The notes below the pieces were generated by a model. The model saw nothing but the letters and a program-made list of their open reading frames with translations. It was not told where the DNA came from and made no database searches. The position numbers and the translations under genes are program-made. 10,363 nt of DNA from assembly GCA_002305435.1 (NCBI GenBank), contig DBQZ01000011.1:10964-21326 (forward strand), in the 5' to 3' direction. Shown here one piece after another: positions 6,599 to 10,363 of this stretch; the first letter of the stretch is position 1, and each line of letters begins with the position of its first letter. The stretch comes from Clostridiales bacterium UBA1381 (GTDB lineage Bacteria > Bacillota > Clostridia > UBA1381).

Positions 6599-7348
6599 AT
6601 GGAACATGATATAAGCTACTTTCGCAGTCTCAGGGAAAATGCCCCCGCAAATCCGGGCATAGAAACGATACGGACGCTTGCTGAAAGCTACTGCCAAGCG
6701 CTTCCGCTCGTATCTCTGGTTATCGGCGAAAATACCGGAAATCTGCCACAGGAGCTTTGCAGCCTTTCGCAGAAAGTGCTCTGCACCGGAACAGCCCCTG
6801 CCGGTACCGGCAAGGATTCACATCTGGAATACGTAAACGTATCCCCCGAAAAGACGTATCTGGCGGATTCGGCGGCGGAACTTGTGCTGTGGCTGGAGCC
6901 GTCCTGTACAAAGGCAGCATCAGACGAGCTTTACCGTATTCTTGCCGACTGCGGCATGGCAGCGTTTGTGTCAGTTGATACGCTTCCGGTATGCTCCGCC
7001 CCGGCTGAAGCTTCTGCCGCACGGCTTTTGCGCATATCGGAGCGTCTGGCAAAAACAGTCGGCTATGACGGCGAAAAAACCTCCGCCCACTTATCCGCTT
7101 TCGACCGTGAGTGTGACCTTATAAGAAGCCTCACCCTGAGCCGGACGGTTGATTTTTCGGCGGAGGAGTTTGTCGGCGCCGTTATCAGTGCTCCGGCTAT
7201 ACAAACCTGCATAGACGCTTATCCTGAGCTTATGCGGCTGCACTTAAACGAGTTTTTGCAGGAGGTTCAACGGATATTCTCCGGCAGTAACCGCACCGGC
7301 TATATCTGCTTTACCGCAGAAATTGCCGTCAAAAATTTTTTCCACTGA
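6599..7348 (+). CDS. Divergent class I methyltransferase-like protein, possibly non-catalytic
   Basis: The 249 residues resemble in layout a small class I SAM-dependent methyltransferase, though no motif is well kept. An N-terminal helix region (about 1-35) leads to VSLVIGENTGNLPQEL (38-53), which matches a worn motif I (hydrophobic strand, GxxTG, then helix). Residues 93-124 (AAELVLWL, then ELYRILADCGMAAFV) match the strand-4 region followed by the E-x-x-R-I-L-x-x-G-G element, with Cys where a Gly is usual. SAEEFVGAVIS (187-197) resembles the FxGxxxS segment near the C-terminus of one common methyltransferase subfamily. The acidic residue that binds SAM ribose after strand 2 is not evident. 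There is no clear ribosome binding site; the ATG is three bases after the reductase stop, so translation is probably coupled. No specific function can be assigned. The fold call is inference from pattern. Confidence 0.6.
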   Translation: MEHDISYFRSLRENAPANPGIETIRTLAESYCQALPLVSLVIGENTGNLPQELCSLSQKVLCTGTAPAGTGKDSHLEYVNVSPEKTYLADSAAELVLWLEPSCTKAASDELYRILADCGMAAFVSVDTLPVCSAPAEASAARLLRISERLAKTVGYDGEKTSAHLSAFDRECDLIRSLTLSRTVDFSAEEFVGAVISAPAIQTCIDAYPELMRLHLNEFLQEVQRIFSGSNRTGYICFTAEIAVKNFFH

Positions 7349-7362
7349 GAAAGGGTCAGCAT

Positions 7363-8295
7363 ATGAAAATACGCCTTATAACGCTTGCCGCCGTATCGGC
7401 GCTTGCGCTCGGCTCCTGTACGCCGGCCGATATTGAAAACACACCCTCACCGACAGCCACCCCGGAAATGGTTCTTACAGCCATGCAAATCGGTGATTCT
7501 CTCCCCTCGCAGGAGGGGGAGCTTACGCTGCAATCGGTGACATTTGCCCGTGCTATAAATGACGGCAGTCTCGTCTGCCAGTATGACGATGAGGTCAAAT
7601 ACATAGACATTATATGGAATGTAAAAAATTCCACAGCGGAGCCGCTCTATTTAAATGAGCTGCTTTCGGCAACGCTCCACACCGCCGGAACCGTTCATTC
7701 GCATTTCCGCTATTTCGTGTCCGGAACGAGCCTTATCGCTTTTAATCCGGTAATAGAGGCGGGCGCCGAGGAAACAGTCCATATGTTCACGAGCCTTCCG
7801 CTTAACGAGGATACAGCCTCCGCACGGCTTGAGATAATCAGCGGAAATACAAAGTTTGCGGTATCCTCTGGCTTTTTGGACGTTTGCGATTTTCAGGAGA
7901 AAACACGGGAAGCGTATACTAAAATGGAACAGATAACAAAGGAGCTCTCTGACAAGCTCGAGAGCAGCTGGAGCTTTTCCTACCCGTATTCGCCTGATGA
8001 AGTCCGCACAGAGATGACCCATTCTCTGCAAAATTCCGGGGCAAAATCTGTTTTAAATGAGCTGAACTCCGTTGCCCCTCCCCAGGAATACAGCGCCGGC
8101 TATGAGCTTTTGCTTTTGCAGACGAAAAATTTCGTATCCGGCTGCGAGAGAATCGTCTCCGATATGAACTGGGACAATTTCGACTGTGTGGCAGCGCTTC
8201 GCAATCTTATTAACGCCTATAAAAGCGAGGAGATAATGACGGATATTCTCGCATCAATGCCTTATCTGACAGACAAATACGTGCCGAGGATATAA
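7363..8295 (+). CDS. Lipoprotein of unknown function with a probable DUF4352-like domain
   Basis: The 310-residue product starts with a type II signal peptide: MKIR, a hydrophobic stretch and the lipobox LGSC with Cys19 as the predicted lipidated residue, so it should be anchored on the outer face of the membrane. A Thr/Pro linker (TPSPTATPE, 27-35) follows. Residues about 45-180 look like an immunoglobulin-type beta domain: IDIIWNVKNST..PLYLNEL and the ...EAGAEETVHMFTSLP edge resemble DUF4352/telokin-like lipoproteins of Firmicutes. The remainder (about 185-305) is mostly helical and acidic, and I recognise no family. AAAGG lies ten bases before the ATG, and the gap to the upstream gene is 14 bases, so it is likely the last gene of the reductase operon. 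It is followed by a hairpin terminator. Function unknown. Confidence 0.8.
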   Translation: MKIRLITLAAVSALALGSCTPADIENTPSPTATPEMVLTAMQIGDSLPSQEGELTLQSVTFARAINDGSLVCQYDDEVKYIDIIWNVKNSTAEPLYLNELLSATLHTAGTVHSHFRYFVSGTSLIAFNPVIEAGAEETVHMFTSLPLNEDTASARLEIISGNTKFAVSSGFLDVCDFQEKTREAYTKMEQITKELSDKLESSWSFSYPYSPDEVRTEMTHSLQNSGAKSVLNELNSVAPPQEYSAGYELLLLQTKNFVSGCERIVSDMNWDNFDCVAALRNLINAYKSEEIMTDILASMPYLTDKYVPRI

Positions 8296-8314
8296 AATCC
8301 CGCAAAAATATATA

Positions 8315-8350
8315 ACCGCCTGTATTCGTGTTATACAGGCGGTAGTTTTA
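8315..8350 (+). terminator. Terminator of the reductase-lipoprotein operon
   Basis: An 11-base-pair perfect stem ACCGCCTGTAT/ATACAGGCGGT (8315-8325 with 8333-8343) with a seven-base loop is followed by AGTTTTA. The T run is short and broken, so termination on this strand may be incomplete, but the stem is strong and placed 19 bases after the stop. Confidence 0.75.
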
Positions 8351-8360
8351 TATTCAGGAC

Positions 8361-8397
8361 ATACAAAAAGGGATACGGCTTTTCTACCGTATCCCTT
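8361..8397 (-). terminator. Terminator of tuf
   Basis: On the minus strand an 11-base-pair stem (8387-8397 with 8368-8378, core GGGATACGG/CCGTATCCC) with an eight-base loop runs into TTTTTGTAT. It lies 11 bases after the tuf stop codon. Together with the plus-strand terminator at 8315-8350 it insulates the two convergent units. Confidence 0.88.
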
Positions 8398-8407
8398 AAA
8401 TATTCAA

Positions 8408-9610
8408 TTAGCCCTCGATCTCGGAAACAACGCCGGAACCAACTGTTCTGCCGCCTTCACGGATAGCGAAACGCAGACCCTTTTCGATAGCGATCGGAGT
8501 GATAAGCTCAACTTCCATCTTTACGTTATCGCCAGGCATGCACATTTCTGTACCCTCCGGCAGCTTGATAACGCCGGTAACGTCAGTTGTTCTGAAATAG
8601 AACTGCGGTCTGTAGTTGTTGAAGAACGGTGTATGACGGCCGCCCTCTTCCTTAGTCAAAACGTAAACCTCGCCCTTGAACTTTGTGTGCGGGTTGATTG
8701 TACCGGGAGCTGCCAGAACCTGACCTCTCTCGATTTCGTTTCTCTGAACACCACGAAGAAGTGCGCCGATGTTGTCACCAGCCTCAGCGTAGTCGAGGAT
8801 CTTTCTGAACATCTCGATACCTGTTACAACAACTTTTCTTCTCTCGTCTGTAAGACCAACGATTTCAACTTCTTCACCGGTCTTGAGCTGACCTCTCTCA
8901 ACTCTACCTGTAGCAACTGTACCACGGCCTGTGATTGAGAAGATATCCTCTACCGGCATCAGGAACGGCAGGTCTGCCTTTCTGTCCGGAGTCGGGATGT
9001 AGGAGTCAACAGCATCCATAAGGTCAAGTATGCACTTGTACTCAGGAGCGTTTATATCCTTTGAATCAGACTCAAGAACCTGCAGAGCGGAACCGGAAAC
9101 GATCGGTGTGTCATCGCCGGGGAAGTCGTACTCTGTCAGAAGGTCTCTGATCTCCATCTCAACAAGCTCCATAAGCTCGGGATCGTCAACCTGGTCAGCC
9201 TTGTTCATGAATACTACGATATAAGGAACGCCAACCTGACGTGAAAGCAGGATGTGCTCTCTTGTCTGCGGCATCGGGCCGTCAGCAGCTGATACAACCA
9301 GGATAGCGCCGTCCATCTGAGCAGCACCTGTGATCATGTTCTTTACGTAGTCAGCATGTCCCGGGCAGTCAACGTGAGCATAGTGACGGTTGTCTGTCTC
9401 GTACTCAACGTGAGCTGTGGAGATTGTGATACCTCTTTCTCTCTCCTCAGGAGCCTTGTCGATCATGTCGTAAGCTTCGTACTTAGCCTGTCCCTTTAAA
9501 GCCAGAACCTTTGTAATAGCCGCTGTAAGAGTTGTCTTACCGTGGTCAACGTGACCAATGGTACCGATATTTACGTGCGGCTTATTTCTTTCGAATTTCT
9601 CTTTAGCCAT
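8408..9610 (-). CDS. tuf: Elongation factor Tu
   Basis: EF-Tu delivers aminoacyl-tRNA to the ribosomal A site as a GTP complex. The 400-residue length is normal. The G domain shows the P-loop GHVDHGKT (19-26), switch I around RGITIST (59-65), switch II DCPGH (81-85) with catalytic His85, NKAD (136-139) and the SGSAL base-recognition motif. Domains 2 and 3 follow, with the usual FSITGRGTVATGRVERG and PQFYFRTTDVTG segments, and the product ends in GSGVVSEIEG. GGGAGG lies eight bases before the ATG. It follows fusA in the same direction as in the str operon, but a 140-base gap holds a separate promoter. No unusual residues are seen at conserved positions. Confidence 0.99.
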   Translation of the reverse strand: MAKEKFERNKPHVNIGTIGHVDHGKTTLTAAITKVLALKGQAKYEAYDMIDKAPEERERGITISTAHVEYETDNRHYAHVDCPGHADYVKNMITGAAQMDGAILVVSAADGPMPQTREHILLSRQVGVPYIVVFMNKADQVDDPELMELVEMEIRDLLTEYDFPGDDTPIVSGSALQVLESDSKDINAPEYKCILDLMDAVDSYIPTPDRKADLPFLMPVEDIFSITGRGTVATGRVERGQLKTGEEVEIVGLTDERRKVVVTGIEMFRKILDYAEAGDNIGALLRGVQRNEIERGQVLAAPGTINPHTKFKGEVYVLTKEEGGRHTPFFNNYRPQFYFRTTDVTGVIKLPEGTEMCMPGDNVKMEVELITPIAIEKGLRFAIREGGRTVGSGVVSEIEG

Positions 9611-9633
9611 TTGAATATCCTCCCTTATAAGGT

Positions 9634-9651
9634 TATAAATTTAAATTTATA
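9634..9651. repeat. AT-only perfect palindrome in the tuf leader
   Basis: TATAAATTTAAATTTATA (18 bases) is its own reverse complement. It lies between the predicted transcription start and the ribosome binding site of tuf. It may simply reflect A/T richness and I assign no function. Confidence 0.4.
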
Positions 9652-9664
9652 CAATGGTAATTAT

Positions 9665-9693
9665 ATTGTACAATTTTTCAAGCAAAAAATCAA
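9665..9693 (-). promoter_or_regulatory. Candidate promoter of tuf
   Basis: On the minus strand TTGATT (9688-9693), a 17-base spacer and TACAAT (9665-9670); a second TATAAT (9660-9665) overlaps downstream. The region upstream is a run of A and T that could act as an UP element. Transcription would begin near 9655-9658, giving a leader of about 45 bases. It would allow extra EF-Tu synthesis beyond the str operon transcript. Confidence 0.6.
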
Positions 9694-9750
9694 GTCTTTT
9701 TTTAAAATTTTCACGTTTTTTTAATAAATTTTACGTTAAATTCCTAAAAA

Positions 9751-10363
9751 TTACTGATTTGCCTTGCTTCTTTCGTTAATAATCTTTTCCTGAATGCTCT
9801 TAGGCACTTCGGAGTAATGCGCCGGCTCCATTGTGTACTGACCACGTCCCTGTGTTCTTGAACGCAGCTCTGTAGCGTAACCGAACATCTCCGACAGAGG
9901 TACGAGCGCTGTTATCTGCTGTGCACCGGATCTTGCCTCCATCTTCTGGATCATACCACGGCGTGAGTTAAGGTCGCCCATAACATCGCCCATGTATTCA
10001 TCAGGCATGATAACGTTAACCAGCATGATAGGCTCCTTGATAACCGGATCTGCCTTCTTCATACCTTCCTTAAATGCCATAGAAGCAGCAATCTTAAACG
10101 CCATTTCCGAGGAGTCAACCTCATGGTAAGAACCATCATAGAGGGTAACCTTTACGTCAACAACGTTGTAGCCTGCCAATACGCCTGATTGCATAGCACC
10201 CTGCACACCGGCGTCAACAGCCGGGATGTATTCCTTAGGAATAGCACCGCCGACAATGGCGTTTACAAACTCATAGCCTGCGCCCTCTTCCATCGGCTCA
10301 AGCTTCAAGAGAACGTGACCGTACTGACCCTTACCGCCGGACTGACGCGCATACTTATGCTCT
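9751..10363 (-). CDS. fusA: Elongation factor G, C-terminal part, 5' end beyond window
   Basis: EF-G is the GTPase that drives ribosomal translocation. The visible 203 residues cover the C-terminal part of domain IV and domain V. The reading frame continues open to the right edge and begins EHKYARQSGGKGQYGHV, which matches EF-G domain IV. Further matches are GGAIPKEYIPAVDAGVQ, GSYHEVDSSEMAFKIAAS and PLSEMFGYATELRSRTQGRG near the end. The product ends in ERSKANQ, a normal C-terminus. No intrinsic terminator is seen before tuf, so readthrough into tuf is likely. The G domain lies outside the window. A tetracycline-resistance-type paralogue is excluded by the close EF-G match and the tuf neighbour. 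Confidence 0.97.
   Translation of the reverse strand, partial: EHKYARQSGGKGQYGHVLLKLEPMEEGAGYEFVNAIVGGAIPKEYIPAVDAGVQGAMQSGVLAGYNVVDVKVTLYDGSYHEVDSSEMAFKIAASMAFKEGMKKADPVIKEPIMLVNVIMPDEYMGDVMGDLNSRRGMIQKMEARSGAQQITALVPLSEMFGYATELRSRTQGRGQYTMEPAHYSEVPKSIQEKIINERSKANQ

Noticed and set aside
8633..8938. Open frames antisense to tuf
   Set aside because: tuf codon bias leaves open antisense frames; they have no start signals and no recognisable product.

Overview
The window looks like chromosomal core sequence from an anaerobic, endospore-forming lineage of Firmicutes (class Clostridia). The reasons are the EF-Tu and EF-G sequences, a SpoIIM-type sporulation gene beside xerD and a D-Ala-D-Ala carboxypeptidase, strong GGAGG-type ribosome binding sites, sigma-A-like promoters with extended -10 elements, and intrinsic terminators. 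The lineage is inferred from these features, not from any search. I see no mobile element, CRISPR array, toxin-antitoxin pair or phage genes.

Left part (1-3614, all minus strand). A biotin-dependent acyl-CoA carboxyltransferase subunit (MmdA/PccB type) runs off the left edge and has its own strong promoter and a structured leader. Upstream of it lie an RluB-family pseudouridine synthase and a penicillin-binding-protein-5-type carboxypeptidase (DacA/DacF), 21 bp apart and probably one operon.

Middle (3630-5521). A tRNA-Leu(GAG) gene on the plus strand, with a perfect consensus promoter and a UUCG-loop terminator, sits between the carboxypeptidase and a minus-strand xerD and spoIIM. The order spoIIM, xerD, (tRNA), dac, rluB recalls the spoIIM-ripX-dacF cluster and the dacB-spmA-spmB-rluB cluster of other spore formers, but without spmA and spmB. 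The XerD carries Glu where the catalytic Lys is expected.

Right of centre (5542-8350, plus strand). A promoter drives an aldo/keto reductase of the YghZ/Gpr type, followed at close spacing by a degenerate methyltransferase-like protein and a lipoprotein with a probable DUF4352-like domain. A hairpin terminator ends this unit. The second and third genes are poorly characterised and are the least explained part of the window.

Right end (8368-10363, minus strand). This is the end of the str operon: the 3' part of fusA, then tuf with its own promoter, AT-palindromic leader and terminator. Two convergent terminators separate it from the lipoprotein gene.

I did not find a convincing new multi-gene system. 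The best leads are the XerD active-site change, the eroded methyltransferase paired with a lipoprotein, and a candidate sigma-E-like promoter in front of spoIIM. No gene-free stretch exceeds 300 bases.
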